Assembly (NCBI GenBank): GCA_013215465.1
Contig: JABSOW010000005.1
Span: 124,001 to 188,000, forward strand
Direction: 5' to 3'
Source of the DNA: Colwellia sp.
GTDB taxonomy: Bacteria; Pseudomonadota; Gammaproteobacteria; Enterobacterales; Alteromonadaceae
DNA length: 64,000 nt
Part shown: in pieces, positions 16,996 through 26,553 of the stretch
Position numbering within the stretch: the stretch's first letter is position 1
Layout of the letters: every line of letters starts with the position of its first letter
Position numbers and translations under genes: made by a program
The notes under the pieces: model-generated
Databases searched by the model: none
Seen by the model: the letters and a program-made list of their open reading frames with translations, nothing else
What the model was told of the DNA's origin: nothing

Positions 16996-19185
16996 ATGAA
17001 TTTTAAATGGTATTTAGGTAATTTCAATCACTTTATCAGTCGTATTTTTGTGCTAATTATTGGTGTTTTTACTTTGCAGCCTTTTGCTGCTTATAGTAAT
17101 GAAGAGAGTTACCAATTAACAAAAATAGCACAATTGAAGCATCAATTAATTAATCAACCTAATTGGCAGCAATTAGTTACTAACCCTAGCAATAAACAGC
17201 AGCACTTTATTATTAGAGAGTCAGGACACGTTTACTTAGTTGATGGCGATGAAATCAAGCCACAAGCCATTTTAGATCTGAGTGTTTACCAGCAAACAGA
17301 TTCGTCGTTGCTTAAATTAACGGCTATTGAACTACACCCTAACTTTTCTTTACGAGATCAGCTTGGCTATGGCACTTTTTATACGGCTCATATAGAAACT
17401 ATTAATAAAAACAGTAAAACTAAACGGCTTCGAGAGCGAGGAGATGATCTTCAGCTTAGTTTCGATGCAGTAATAACTGAGTGGCAATTTAGCGCTGTTA
17501 ATCATCAAGAGGTTGATGTTAATACCAAACGAGAAGTATTGCGCATTGGCGTACCTGATAACTTAATGGTGATTAAACAAATATCATTTAACCCTAATGT
17601 TAAATCGTGGAATGACAATTTTGGTTTGCTTTATGTTGGGTTAAATGGGGGCAACAAATGGCCACAGCCGCTATACTCAGGAGTGATTTTACGAATAGAT
17701 CCCGCTAAATTTGGCTTGCGTAGCTTTACTGTCCCCAACAATAATCCTTATATGAAAAATAGCCAAATTAATGATGCGATTTATCTCTTGGGCGGGCAGG
17801 TAATTGAGCAATTTATTTGGCCTGATAAAAACAGCGAACATATTCTAGTTTCACATCAGTATAACAATAAATATTTACTGTCATTAACGGATAGTCGCAA
17901 TGATTGGCGAGATTCTGCAGTTAAAAAAGTACTTTATCAAAGTGATGATGCTGTTCATGATATGTTGATCTATCAAGGACGCCAGTTGCCTTTGTTACGT
18001 TCTAAAGTATTATTATTACGTCAAAAAGATCAGCATTGGTCTGTTGATTCTTTAGCTTTTAATTTTTCGGATAATCAAAAAATTCGTGATGAGAAAAAGC
18101 CACAAGTAGAGTGGGAATTTACCTCACAACAATTACCCACTAATAGTCAATTACTCTTTAACCGTAATAACGATGGCGAGATATACCTTTTAGAAAAAAC
18201 TATTAGTGTTTTATTTCGTTTAACGCAACAAACGTTAGCTAATGAAAGTTTTGTTATAGGTAGTGACAAAAACAACACTATTGAAAGACATTCATCCGAT
18301 AATTATATTTTTATACTATTCATTATCCTGACACTAGTGTTATTTAGTATTATTTATTATTGGTTTAAACGTGGCGGCCATTCAGTTAAGACGATAGTGA
18401 GGCGACAATTTGCTGCCCTTGAGCTAAGTGAATCAGGCCAGAAAATAGGCTTGTATCACCGTCATCAAAGTAGTGCCGAGACGGTTATTGATATTGTGAA
18501 TATTATTAGTAGTGAAATTAAGCTTAATGAGCAGAGTATCAGTGTTATTAATCCTCAACTTGATTATGGTTTTAATAATGATAAGGAACAAGATCTACGT
18601 ACTATTTTTGCTAACGAAAAAGTAGATAAAATGGTCGATGGTAAAGTTCGACAAGTAAGTTTGCTACTGACCGATAAACACAAGAATAGCTATAGGGTTT
18701 GTTTATATATACGTAAGGGCAGTAATCGCATTACCAAAAAACCTTATGAGAAAGTTATTAATGAGGTCATTGATTGGTGTTGGTTTATTGGGGGTAAACT
18801 TAATGCCGACAACACAGATAAAAGAAAAGCAGTAGTATTGCCGATCGAAAAGGCAGAAAAAAAATCTAAAAAGAAGATCGCAATCTCATTACACCATCAG
18901 GCTGCAGCGATAAGACCAGTAATCCAAAAAAAGGTAAATGTTAGCAAGCCTTTATCAGCAGATGAAATATCTTCAACATTGAAAGTTGTCAATGAACATA
19001 GGCACTTAGCTAAACCAGTAGCTGAAAACAGTAGCGCAGCGCATAGCCAAGTATCTCAAAACGACACCATAAATACTGAGCTAGTTAATGCTTTAGAAAA
19101 ATTGGTGAATTTGAAACAGCAAGGTTTTTTAACAAGGGATGAGTTTTCCAAAGCAAAAGATATGCTGTTAAAAAATTTATTTTAA
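16996..19185 (+). CDS. Membrane-anchored glucose/sorbosone dehydrogenase-like protein with C-terminal SHOCT-like helix
   Basis: A 729-residue protein in three parts. A signal peptide (about residues 15-35) leads to a beta-propeller region resembling PQQ-dependent soluble aldose dehydrogenases (LTAIELHPNFSLRDQLGYG near 110-130, and a GLNGGNKWPQPLYSGVILRID stretch near 220-240). A transmembrane helix follows near 435-455 (YIFILFIILTLVLFSIIYYW), with a cytoplasmic part of about 270 residues. The protein ends in a SHOCT-like hairpin (LVNLKQQGFLTRDEFSKAKD). The propeller lacks the clean active-site pattern I would need to claim oxidase activity. The topology suggests a sensor or scaffold linking periplasm and cytosol. 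Confidence 0.68.
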   Translation: MNFKWYLGNFNHFISRIFVLIIGVFTLQPFAAYSNEESYQLTKIAQLKHQLINQPNWQQLVTNPSNKQQHFIIRESGHVYLVDGDEIKPQAILDLSVYQQTDSSLLKLTAIELHPNFSLRDQLGYGTFYTAHIETINKNSKTKRLRERGDDLQLSFDAVITEWQFSAVNHQEVDVNTKREVLRIGVPDNLMVIKQISFNPNVKSWNDNFGLLYVGLNGGNKWPQPLYSGVILRIDPAKFGLRSFTVPNNNPYMKNSQINDAIYLLGGQVIEQFIWPDKNSEHILVSHQYNNKYLLSLTDSRNDWRDSAVKKVLYQSDDAVHDMLIYQGRQLPLLRSKVLLLRQKDQHWSVDSLAFNFSDNQKIRDEKKPQVEWEFTSQQLPTNSQLLFNRNNDGEIYLLEKTISVLFRLTQQTLANESFVIGSDKNNTIERHSSDNYIFILFIILTLVLFSIIYYWFKRGGHSVKTIVRRQFAALELSESGQKIGLYHRHQSSAETVIDIVNIISSEIKLNEQSISVINPQLDYGFNNDKEQDLRTIFANEKVDKMVDGKVRQVSLLLTDKHKNSYRVCLYIRKGSNRITKKPYEKVINEVIDWCWFIGGKLNADNTDKRKAVVLPIEKAEKKSKKKIAISLHHQAAAIRPVIQKKVNVSKPLSADEISSTLKVVNEHRHLAKPVAENSSAAHSQVSQNDTINTELVNALEKLVNLKQQGFLTRDEFSKAKDMLLKNLF

Positions 19186-19197
19186 AAATAATATATT

Positions 19198-19249
19198 AGT
19201 TACGAGTTACGAGTTACGAGTTACGAAAATCCCTTCGCCACTCGTAACT
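19198..19249. terminator. Bidirectional terminator built on an AGTTACG tandem repeat
   Basis: Four perfect copies of the heptamer AGTTACG (19198-19225) are followed by CTCGTAACT (19241-19249), which can pair with any of the repeat junctions. A T-rich stretch follows on the plus strand. It lies between the convergent dehydrogenase-like gene and dsbA. The repeat gives the hairpin several alternative left arms. Confidence 0.6.
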
Positions 19250-19264
19250 TTTATTGCGCTATTC

Positions 19265-19912
19265 TTACTTCAAGGTTAATAAATACTTAATTAAGTTTTG
19301 GTAATCTTGCTCAAAATCATTTTTGTCTAGCTCTTGGGTATTAATGCGATATTTACCATTAACAATAATGGTTGGTACACTTCTTAATGCGCCTTTTTTC
19401 GCCATGGTATCTTGATGTTTTTTCATTGATTTAGCTTTACTGCTAACGCTAAAGCTTTTCATTAATTTATCAAATTTATCACCGTCAGCGCCATTTAACA
19501 CAAAAATATTACGGATGTCTTTTTCTGAGGTAATAACAGCTCGTTGTGTTTGAATATAGTTAAATACCGCACCGACTAATTTCTTATCCATACCTAATTG
19601 CTCAGCCACAACAACTGATTTAGTTAACATAGCTTGTATTTTAGGTGATGCTGCACGTAGAAAATCAACATGGTTACGCTCAAACTTTACGCCTTCAGGC
19701 AAGCCCTTTTTAACGGTTTCCATAAAAGGTTCAAAGCGTAAACAGTGAGGACAGTAAAAAGAAAAATATTCTCGTACTTCAGCTTTAGCTGAAACGGTTT
19801 CATTTACTTTAGTGTATTGTTTCCCTTCGGTATATTTTTCCGCACAAGCGGTGATAGAGAAGGCGAGAAGTGGCATTAACAATACCATAAATAATTGCTG
19901 CATTATCTTCAT
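19265..19912 (-). CDS. dsbA: Thiol:disulfide interchange protein DsbA
   Basis: Periplasmic oxidase that introduces disulfide bonds into exported proteins. A signal peptide is present. Its end (LAFSITACAEK) could be processed by either signal peptidase I or II, so a lipoprotein form cannot be excluded. The thioredoxin fold has the redox motif CPHC at residues 54-57 and the cis-proline in SVPTIIVNG near 178-186. The protein is 215 residues. It lies 57 bp after srkA on the same strand, the same order as E. coli srkA-dsbA. Confidence 0.94.
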   Translation of the reverse strand: MKIMQQLFMVLLMPLLAFSITACAEKYTEGKQYTKVNETVSAKAEVREYFSFYCPHCLRFEPFMETVKKGLPEGVKFERNHVDFLRAASPKIQAMLTKSVVVAEQLGMDKKLVGAVFNYIQTQRAVITSEKDIRNIFVLNGADGDKFDKLMKSFSVSSKAKSMKKHQDTMAKKGALRSVPTIIVNGKYRINTQELDKNDFEQDYQNLIKYLLTLK

Positions 19913-19969
19913 TCTTTTTTTCCTAGGTAATATTGAAATTTAAGTTTGCTAAATTCATTGCATAAAAAG

Positions 19970-20947
19970 TTAAGCGGATAATAAACTCAAGGGAGGTTGT
20001 TGTAAGGCAAACATTTGCTCTTTTAGCATTAATATTTGCTGCTCCCAATATTTCTCGGTGTTAAACCAAGGGAAGTTATGGGGAAAGGCAGGATCTTGCC
20101 AGCGCTTACACAACCAAGCCATATAATTTACTACGCGCATGGTTCTTAATGATTCTATCAAAACAAGCTGCTTAGATTCAAATGAAAAGAACTCTTCATA
20201 GCCCATTAATAGCGTGTCAATTTGTAACAATTGTTGTCGTCTATCCCCCGAAAGCATCATCCATAAGTCTTGAATGGCAGGCCCAGTGCGACAATCATCT
20301 AAATCTACAAAATGCGGCCCTTCATCTCGCCACAATATATTACCGGCGTGACAATCACCGTGTAAACGTATTTGCTGTTCAGGTTGGTATTGTTTAGCAG
20401 CTATTTCAATAACTTGTTCTAAAATAGTAAAAAATGCTAGTTGCAATGTATTAGGAACAAAATTACTTTCGCTAATGATATTATGTGCTTGGTAAAGCAT
20501 TTCATCGACGTTAAAACTTGGTCTGTGTTGGAATGACTCGAGTGAAGATACCGCGTGGATACGACCAATAAAGCGTCCCATCCATTCAAGTTGCTCTAAA
20601 TTGTCCACTTCAAATATTCGACCGCCGCGGCATGGAAATACCGCAAAGTGATAACCTTGATGCTCAAATAAACTTCTACCATCTATTTTTAATGGTGCGA
20701 CTATTGGTAATTCACGTTCATCAAGTTCAAAGGAAAAGTCATGTTCTTCCTGAATTTGTGCTAATTGCCAGCGTTGTGGACGATAAAATTTAGTGACATA
20801 TTTAATCAGGTTTTCATCATGAAATTGATAGACACGATTTTCATAACTGTTCAGCGGTAATAAACCGCTATCAACAGTAAAGCCTACGCTTTCTAAACCA
20901 TCAATAATAGTGTCAGGTGATAACGATTTAAAATCAAATTGTGCCAT
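19970..20947 (-). CDS. srkA: Stress response kinase A
   Basis: Cytosolic serine/threonine protein kinase (formerly YihE), 325 residues, of the aminoglycoside-phosphotransferase fold. The catalytic loop is RLHGDCHAGNILW (about residues 193-205) and the metal-binding Asp lies in FVDLDDCRTGP. In E. coli it counters stress-induced death and sits immediately ahead of dsbA, as here. The start follows the ccoG stop codon by 10 bp. Confidence 0.95.
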   Translation of the reverse strand: MAQFDFKSLSPDTIIDGLESVGFTVDSGLLPLNSYENRVYQFHDENLIKYVTKFYRPQRWQLAQIQEEHDFSFELDERELPIVAPLKIDGRSLFEHQGYHFAVFPCRGGRIFEVDNLEQLEWMGRFIGRIHAVSSLESFQHRPSFNVDEMLYQAHNIISESNFVPNTLQLAFFTILEQVIEIAAKQYQPEQQIRLHGDCHAGNILWRDEGPHFVDLDDCRTGPAIQDLWMMLSGDRRQQLLQIDTLLMGYEEFFSFESKQLVLIESLRTMRVVNYMAWLCKRWQDPAFPHNFPWFNTEKYWEQQILMLKEQMFALQQPPLSLLSA

Positions 20948-20957
20948 TAGGATTCAC

Positions 20958-22397
20958 TTAACGTTTATTGAAAAAACGGCTTTCATGTTCAATGCTAACG
21001 TCATCTTGCGGCGATACTTGCTCAACACTAAAAATGATATCAGTCATATAGCCCTTAAGCTCATATGGGTCAACAGAAATACTAATGGGTAAAGTATATA
21101 CTGTTGCTGCTTTTACAAATACTTCTTGTTTACCATGCCATTGAGGTCTGTCTAAGCCTTTTATTGATAACTTATAAGTATTGTCAGTTTGCGACATGTT
21201 GAGGATTTTTAAGGTATATACGTTTTCAATATCGCCATTAAAATTCTCTTTCGCTAACTCTGTTCTATCACGAATAATGTCTAATGACAGGGGAACTCGG
21301 TTAACAATTTCTGATACCAACATAGTGCTCATTATCATTAACACGATAGCATAGCCTATTAATTTAGAGCGGATAAAGTGGACCTTTTTGCCGTCAAGTT
21401 CATGCTCCGTGGTGTAGCGAATTAAGCCTTGGTCGTATTTCATTTTACCCATTACGCTGGCGCAGGCATCAACACAAGAGCCACAGTTTATACATTCATA
21501 TTGTAAGCCATTTCTAATATCTATCCCTGTAGGGCATACTTCAACACATAAATTACAATCGATACAGTCACCTAAATTCATGGCTTTATGATCTTGTTTA
21601 CGACCACGAGCACCACGGTTTTCACCTCGGCCAGTGTCATAAGCAACCGTTAAGGTGTCTTTATCAAACATGGCTGATTGAAAACGTGCATAAGGGCACA
21701 TATGCAAACATACCACTTCACGCATCCAGCCCGCGTTACCATAGGTAGCAAAAGTAAAAAAGGCTAAAATGGTCGCCATGGTAACTGAAGTATTCAAGGT
21801 CAATATATTAACGAACAGTTCACCCATAGGGGAAAAATAGCCAGCAAAAGTCATGGCGGTAAATAGTGAAAACAGCAACCAGCTGGCATGCTTAAGGGTT
21901 TTTTTCCATAATTTTTTGCCGTTCATTTTTTGTTGATCTAGCTTTCTACGTTGATTGGCGGTGCCTTCAATTTTTTCTTCAAACCAAATGAAAATAAAGG
22001 TCCATACAGTTTGTGGGCACATGTAGCCGCACCAGACACGACCTAAAAAGGTGGTAACGAAAAATAACAGAAAAGCACCAAAGATAAAAAGCCATGCTAA
22101 CAGTGTTAAATCTTGTGGCCATAAAGTTAAACTCCACAAGGTAAAGCGTTGTTCGCTAATATCAAACAACACCGCCTGATGACCGTTAAACTGCAACCAA
22201 GGGAGAGCGGCAAAAAAGGCAAAATACACCAAATTCATCCGCTTTCTTAGTTTTTGAAAAAATCCTGAGTTTTTTCGTACATATATTTGATCGCCAGGTT
22301 TATAGCGTTCATGGCCATTTTTTGCAGGATGTATTTTTACATTTTTAACGGGTATTTTAACTGCACTTGTTGATGATGGTTTTTCGTTAGCGCTCAC
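20958..22397 (-). CDS. ccoG: Cytochrome c oxidase accessory protein CcoG (RdxA/FixG)
   Basis: Inner-membrane ferredoxin-like protein needed for assembly of cbb3-type oxidase, probably in copper reduction. The 479 residues contain several transmembrane helices (for example GYAIVLMIMSTMLVSEIV), the bipartite 2[4Fe-4S] motif (CIDCNLCVEVCP and CINCGSCVDACA, about residues 265-305), and a periplasmic Ig-like C-terminal domain. The ccoNOQP genes are not in this window. It is 10 bp upstream of srkA. Confidence 0.96.
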   Translation of the reverse strand: MSANEKPSSTSAVKIPVKNVKIHPAKNGHERYKPGDQIYVRKNSGFFQKLRKRMNLVYFAFFAALPWLQFNGHQAVLFDISEQRFTLWSLTLWPQDLTLLAWLFIFGAFLLFFVTTFLGRVWCGYMCPQTVWTFIFIWFEEKIEGTANQRRKLDQQKMNGKKLWKKTLKHASWLLFSLFTAMTFAGYFSPMGELFVNILTLNTSVTMATILAFFTFATYGNAGWMREVVCLHMCPYARFQSAMFDKDTLTVAYDTGRGENRGARGRKQDHKAMNLGDCIDCNLCVEVCPTGIDIRNGLQYECINCGSCVDACASVMGKMKYDQGLIRYTTEHELDGKKVHFIRSKLIGYAIVLMIMSTMLVSEIVNRVPLSLDIIRDRTELAKENFNGDIENVYTLKILNMSQTDNTYKLSIKGLDRPQWHGKQEVFVKAATVYTLPISISVDPYELKGYMTDIIFSVEQVSPQDDVSIEHESRFFNKR

Positions 22398-22527
22398 GAT
22401 AAATCCTTAGAAGACAGAAGATGCTAATTAGTATTGAAAAAAGTATTATGTTATTATGATCAAATAGAATAACATAAATTAGAGCATACTAATATACGAT
22501 ATTTTATGACAAATTATACGAGATTTT

Positions 22528-22884
22528 ATGAAAAATTTATTGATCTTAATCGTCGCAGCGGCATTGTTTTTACATTTTTATCCTCAACCAGAGGTAACTA
22601 AATTCTATGACGAGCAAAAAAAAATATTGCTAGATGGCTTTGCACAATTTAGCGATACCAAAGTACGTTTGAAAGCCGATAAAATATTTATTGATTTAAA
22701 ACCCAAGTTAAAACAATTTTCAGCGGAAGAAATAAAGTATTTAAAAGAAATTACCTTATCTAGAGCAAATGTTAAAAGCTTTTTTGAAGAGTATTGTACC
22801 AATCAAAAACGAAGTATTATTTTTCACTCTACTAACCAAGCAGCAGTGTGTAAAACCATTAGTCAATACGAATCAATATTATAA
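22528..22884 (+). CDS. Hypothetical membrane-anchored or exported protein (118 aa)
   Basis: Not recognised. Residues 3-18 (NLLILIVAAALFLHFY) form an N-terminal signal anchor. The remainder is basic and helical (AQFSDTKVRLKADKIF) with two cysteines near residues 91 and 110 that could form a disulfide in the periplasm. It is divergent from ccoG across 130 bp. Confidence 0.6.
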   Translation: MKNLLILIVAAALFLHFYPQPEVTKFYDEQKKILLDGFAQFSDTKVRLKADKIFIDLKPKLKQFSAEEIKYLKEITLSRANVKSFFEEYCTNQKRSIIFHSTNQAAVCKTISQYESIL

Positions 22885-23020
22885 TTTAAGTGTCACTATT
22901 TACTTACTGCCAACCTTGTTATCTTCAAGGAATTTTAATTGAAAATTTAATTTTAGCTAATTAGTGGTAGTGTTAGCAAGCGAGCAGTTTTACTACTAGA
23001 AAGCTTAATCAATATAATGG

Positions 23021-24442
23021 CTAGCCAGTAAAAAGCCTAGTAAGTAATTTGGCAAAATTTTCAGCACTATTTTTCTCTTGTGCATGCTTACTATTTTTCA
23101 CAACCCAGCAACCATTAACCATCACATCTTTAACAACATTTTGTTGGCTAGCAAAAATCATACTATCAAGTAAATGTTGATTACTATTAGCAAATAGTCG
23201 CGTCTGCTTGTCATCAAGTACCAGTAAGTCTGCTTGCTTACCTACCGCTAATGAACCCGTATTAGTGCTGGTACTCTGTGCACCACCGGCGGCAGCTTTT
23301 TGCCATAAATTTTGACCAACGGATGTTTGTTCATTAGTGGCAAGAATAGTTCGTTGTTTTTTTTGTAAACGTTGGCTATATTCTAGCCAACGTAATTCTT
23401 CAATTGGGCTGATTGATATGTGACTATCTGAGCCAATAGCAAAGGTACCGTTAAGCGCTAAAAACTCAGCGGTTGGAAAAATACCATCTCCTAAATTTGC
23501 TTCGGTAGTAGGGCAAATTCCGACAATCGCTTTACTGGCTACTATGGCTTGTTGCTCTTGTTCTGTTATATGAGTGGCATGAATTAAGCACCAGTGCTTA
23601 TCTACCGCGATATTTTCTAGCAACCATTGTACGGGCGTTTTTTTGTAATGAGTAAGGCAGTCATCAACTTCTTGTTGCTGCTCAGCAATGTGAATATGTA
23701 TAGGGGCATTTTCATCAAGTGCACGAATATGCTGCACTGCTATTCTTATCGACTCTTTATCAACAGCTCGTAGTGAATGAGGCGCTATGCCGACATTAGT
23801 ATTTTGATATTGTTTACTAAGGGTAAAACAATCACTGACTAATTGATTAAATTGGGTCGTTGAGTTAATAAAGCGTTTTTGACCTTCATTCGGATTTTGT
23901 TGACCAAAGCCTGCATATTGATACAGCACAGGTAATATGGTTAAGCCGATACCAGCGTGTTTAGCCGCGGTAAAAATAGCTTGTGCCATGGTGGCTAATG
24001 TTGTGTTTTTATCAATGTTGGTGTACGTTTTTCCATCAACATCATGATGCAGATAATGAAACTCAGCAACGCGAGTATAGCCTTTTTTTAGCATCTCAAT
24101 GTAAAGTTGGCTAGCGATAATTTGTGCATCATTATGATCAAGTCGTCTCAGAAATTTATACATGACTTTACGCCAAGTCCAAAAGCTATCTTGGCCTTCA
24201 CTGCTTTGTTCACTAAAGCCAGCAAAAGCGCGTTGAAAGGCATGCGAATGACAATTAACCATGCCGGGAATGACAGTACCAGATAATTTTATTATCGCTT
24301 CTTCGGGGCTCGATATTTTTTTACTTGAGGTACTTTTACCTGGGGTAATAGCGGTAATAATGCCATTTTCAATAGTGAGGGTTTTATCAGTTGCCCAACC
24401 GTCACTGAGTAAAATATTTTCAGCATAATATTTCATTATCAT
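23021..24442 (-). CDS. hutF: Formimidoylglutamate deiminase
   Basis: Amidohydrolase of histidine degradation that converts N-formimidoyl-L-glutamate to N-formyl-L-glutamate and ammonia. The 473 residues carry the metal-binding HxH in GMVNCHSHAFQRAFAG (about 58-73), a histidine in HIHIAEQQQEVDD, another in CLIHATHITEQE, and the Asp in FAIGSDSHISISP. It starts 5 bp after hutG, so the two form an operon for the two last steps of the five-step pathway. hutH, hutU and hutI must lie elsewhere. Confidence 0.96.
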   Translation of the reverse strand: MIMKYYAENILLSDGWATDKTLTIENGIITAITPGKSTSSKKISSPEEAIIKLSGTVIPGMVNCHSHAFQRAFAGFSEQSSEGQDSFWTWRKVMYKFLRRLDHNDAQIIASQLYIEMLKKGYTRVAEFHYLHHDVDGKTYTNIDKNTTLATMAQAIFTAAKHAGIGLTILPVLYQYAGFGQQNPNEGQKRFINSTTQFNQLVSDCFTLSKQYQNTNVGIAPHSLRAVDKESIRIAVQHIRALDENAPIHIHIAEQQQEVDDCLTHYKKTPVQWLLENIAVDKHWCLIHATHITEQEQQAIVASKAIVGICPTTEANLGDGIFPTAEFLALNGTFAIGSDSHISISPIEELRWLEYSQRLQKKQRTILATNEQTSVGQNLWQKAAAGGAQSTSTNTGSLAVGKQADLLVLDDKQTRLFANSNQHLLDSMIFASQQNVVKDVMVNGCWVVKNSKHAQEKNSAENFAKLLTRLFTG

Positions 24443-24447
24443 CTTCT

Positions 24448-25239
24448 TTATTTTTCTTCAGCAAAATTAGCTAAACATTGCACCAAGCATTTTAACTGTT
24501 TTTTCACTTGCTCAGCTTTTTCTTTATTATAGTGGTTAGTAGGCTCGTCCATATAAGTATGTTGTGATAATTCAAGTTGTATCGCATGAATATTATTGCT
24601 TGGATCGCCATAAGTGCGAGTGATATAACCGCCTTTAAAACGTTGGTTATATACACTGCTGTAGGGAGTGAAATTAAGCTGTTGAATTTTTTCAAGCAAC
24701 GCGGGTGAACAACTACTGCCATCGGCTGTGCCAAAATTAAAATCAGGCAGCATACCAGAGAAAAATCGAGGTACCTGTGACAATATTGAATGGGCATCAA
24801 GTAACACAACTTTACCGTGCTTTTGTTTCAGAGTAGCCAAAGTGTCAGCCAACGCTTGATGATATGGCTGCCAATAGTATTTAACGCGTTTGGTTATTTC
24901 TTGGTTTGACGGTTGTTGCCCGGCAATATAAAGTGCTGATAAATCAAAGGCAGTAGTCGGGCAAAGCTCGGTATTATTTGCACCTGCATATAAAGCTTTA
25001 CCGGTAGGACTTCTATTTAAATCGATAACATAGCGACTATATTTTGGAGCGAGTACGTAAATCCCCATTGCTTGGGCAAAGTTGTACAACTTATCCATGT
25101 GCCAATCAGTGTCAGCAATATTGGTTGCACTTGATGTCATGATGTCAGCAATGTTGTTAGGAATATGCTGACCATTATGAGGCATGCTGATCAGCATGCC
25201 TCTATTACCTGAAGATAAGGAATAGGTTGAATTCATCAC
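24448..25239 (-). CDS. hutG: N-formylglutamate deformylase
   Basis: Zinc-dependent amidohydrolase that releases formate and glutamate from N-formyl-L-glutamate, the last step after HutF. The 263 residues show SMPHNGQHIP near the N-terminus, DTDWHMDKLY, DLNRSPTG, VLLDAHSI and QLELSQHTYM, all typical of the family and supplying metal ligands. It is the first gene of a hutGF pair. Confidence 0.95.
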   Translation of the reverse strand: MMNSTYSLSSGNRGMLISMPHNGQHIPNNIADIMTSSATNIADTDWHMDKLYNFAQAMGIYVLAPKYSRYVIDLNRSPTGKALYAGANNTELCPTTAFDLSALYIAGQQPSNQEITKRVKYYWQPYHQALADTLATLKQKHGKVVLLDAHSILSQVPRFFSGMLPDFNFGTADGSSCSPALLEKIQQLNFTPYSSVYNQRFKGGYITRTYGDPSNNIHAIQLELSQHTYMDEPTNHYNKEKAEQVKKQLKCLVQCLANFAEEK

Positions 25240-25423
25240 TAGCTCTTTTTATTGAACGACTTCATTTGTAATACTTGTTGTATATACAAGTTGGAGCATC
25301 AATTTATCATGTTGCACTAGCGATTAGCAAATATTTTAGCGAAAGATCAGCAGGCCCTATTTTCTATTTCACTAACTCGGCCGCTTTAAGTAATAACTCT
25401 TCATGTAAACGCACCTTGTAATG

Positions 25424-25584
25424 ATACCAATTGAATTAATGAATGCACCTACTTAGCGAGAATTAAAAATCTTAGAGGCAAGGCCTTGATTGAAGAGAAT
25501 GGTTATTCCCTTATCAAAATCAATAACGCTGCATATAAGCCTTTTAAACTTGCCCTACGGGAGTTTCATTATTTCAATTGGTAT
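25424..25584. mobile_element. MITE-like element with ATACCAATTGAA terminal repeats
   Basis: A 161-bp non-coding element bounded by perfect 12-bp inverted repeats, ATACCAATTGAA and TTCAATTGGTAT. About 120 bases of its interior match, on the other strand, the interior of the element at 62126-62390. Its right end supplies the stop codon and last few codons of the broken redoxin gene, so it appears to have inserted into the 3' end of that gene. No transposase is encoded. Confidence 0.75.
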
Positions 25585-26183
25585 TGGGGTTCACATAATT
25601 AAATTGTACTAAACCATTATTATCAATAACGTAAATTGCTGATACGGGTAATACTAAACGTTTATTGCCAGCTTTATTTTTTTGCAGTGGGTTTTTTAAC
25701 TCCATCGCAGCAATATATCTATCAGTTGCTTTTTGGCTGGCAAAATAAGCTAAACCAAATGCCTGACTTGTTACTGAATTAAAGTCAGTTAATAATTGAG
25801 AGTTGAGTTGATGTTTACTGATACTTTTTTGTAAATTTTGGGCGTTATCGGTGGAAATACCAATTAGTTGAAAGCCTAATTTAGCCAGTTTGTTTGCTGT
25901 TTTTTTAGTTGTACCATTTGGGTATTACAAAATGGGCACCAACCACCGCGGTAAAAAAATAAAATTGTTTTTTGTTATTTAACACTTGTCCTAACGATAC
26001 TTTATTCCCTTTTGCCGTGGTGACTTTAATGGCGTTAGGTATTTGCTGTCCATTCATTAGCGGGCTTATCTGCTATGCTGATCCAGCGATTATTTTCGTT
26101 ACTTGACTATTATTGGCTTGTGTTTACATACTAACAAATAAAATAAATAAGCTTGCTAACAAGATGGGTTTTGTTGTGGACAC
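25574..26183 (-). pseudogene. Broken redoxin (AhpC/TSA-type) gene
   Basis: The minus strand shows a decayed peroxiredoxin-like gene. A likely GTG start at 26183 leads into a signal-peptide-like ILLASLFILFVSM, then an in-frame TAA and an in-frame TAG. The body follows (MNGQQIPNAIKVTTAKGN), then FYFF, where one T is missing from a poly-T run. The next frame resumes exactly at YRGGWCPFCNTQMVQ, the redoxin active-site region, and runs through IGISTDNAQNLQKSI and YVIDNNGLVQFNYVNP to a stop inside the MITE end. Two nonsense codons plus one homopolymer frameshift make a functional product unlikely. Confidence 0.8.
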
Positions 26184-26215
26184 AATGTTTCCAAAAAGTG
26201 TGATAGATATTAATA

Positions 26216-26374
26216 ATACCAATCAGACTAACTAAGTGATTTTTTAAAATGCTCTAAATATCCAATAACATCGTTGCTTTCATTCCCAATAGCCAGCTAT
26301 TGCTCAATCAAGCGCTTTGTTCTTGAAAATTTATTCTCATTAAAATTTGAACCATTAATTAATCTGATTGGTAT
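26216..26374. mobile_element. MITE-like element with ATACCAATCAGA terminal repeats
   Basis: A 159-bp stretch bounded by perfect 12-bp inverted repeats (ATACCAATCAGA and TCTGATTGGTAT). The outer eight bases equal those of the element at 25424 but the interior is different, so it is a second subfamily of the same terminal-repeat type. It lies between the broken redoxin gene and the intact peroxiredoxin-glutaredoxin gene. Confidence 0.65.
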
Positions 26375-26553
26375 AAAAGACCAGAACAGCATAAAAAATT
26401 TCAATAAAAGCAGGTATATTCTTTTTGTTTCTTAATCTGTTTTTTCGATTAAAAGGATTGGTTTTAATCACTTTAAATGTTTTTTGTTTTAGTTAATAAT
26501 AACCTCATCGCAATTAAGCAACATCAGTAACTTTTATAAATTAAGGAAATGAT

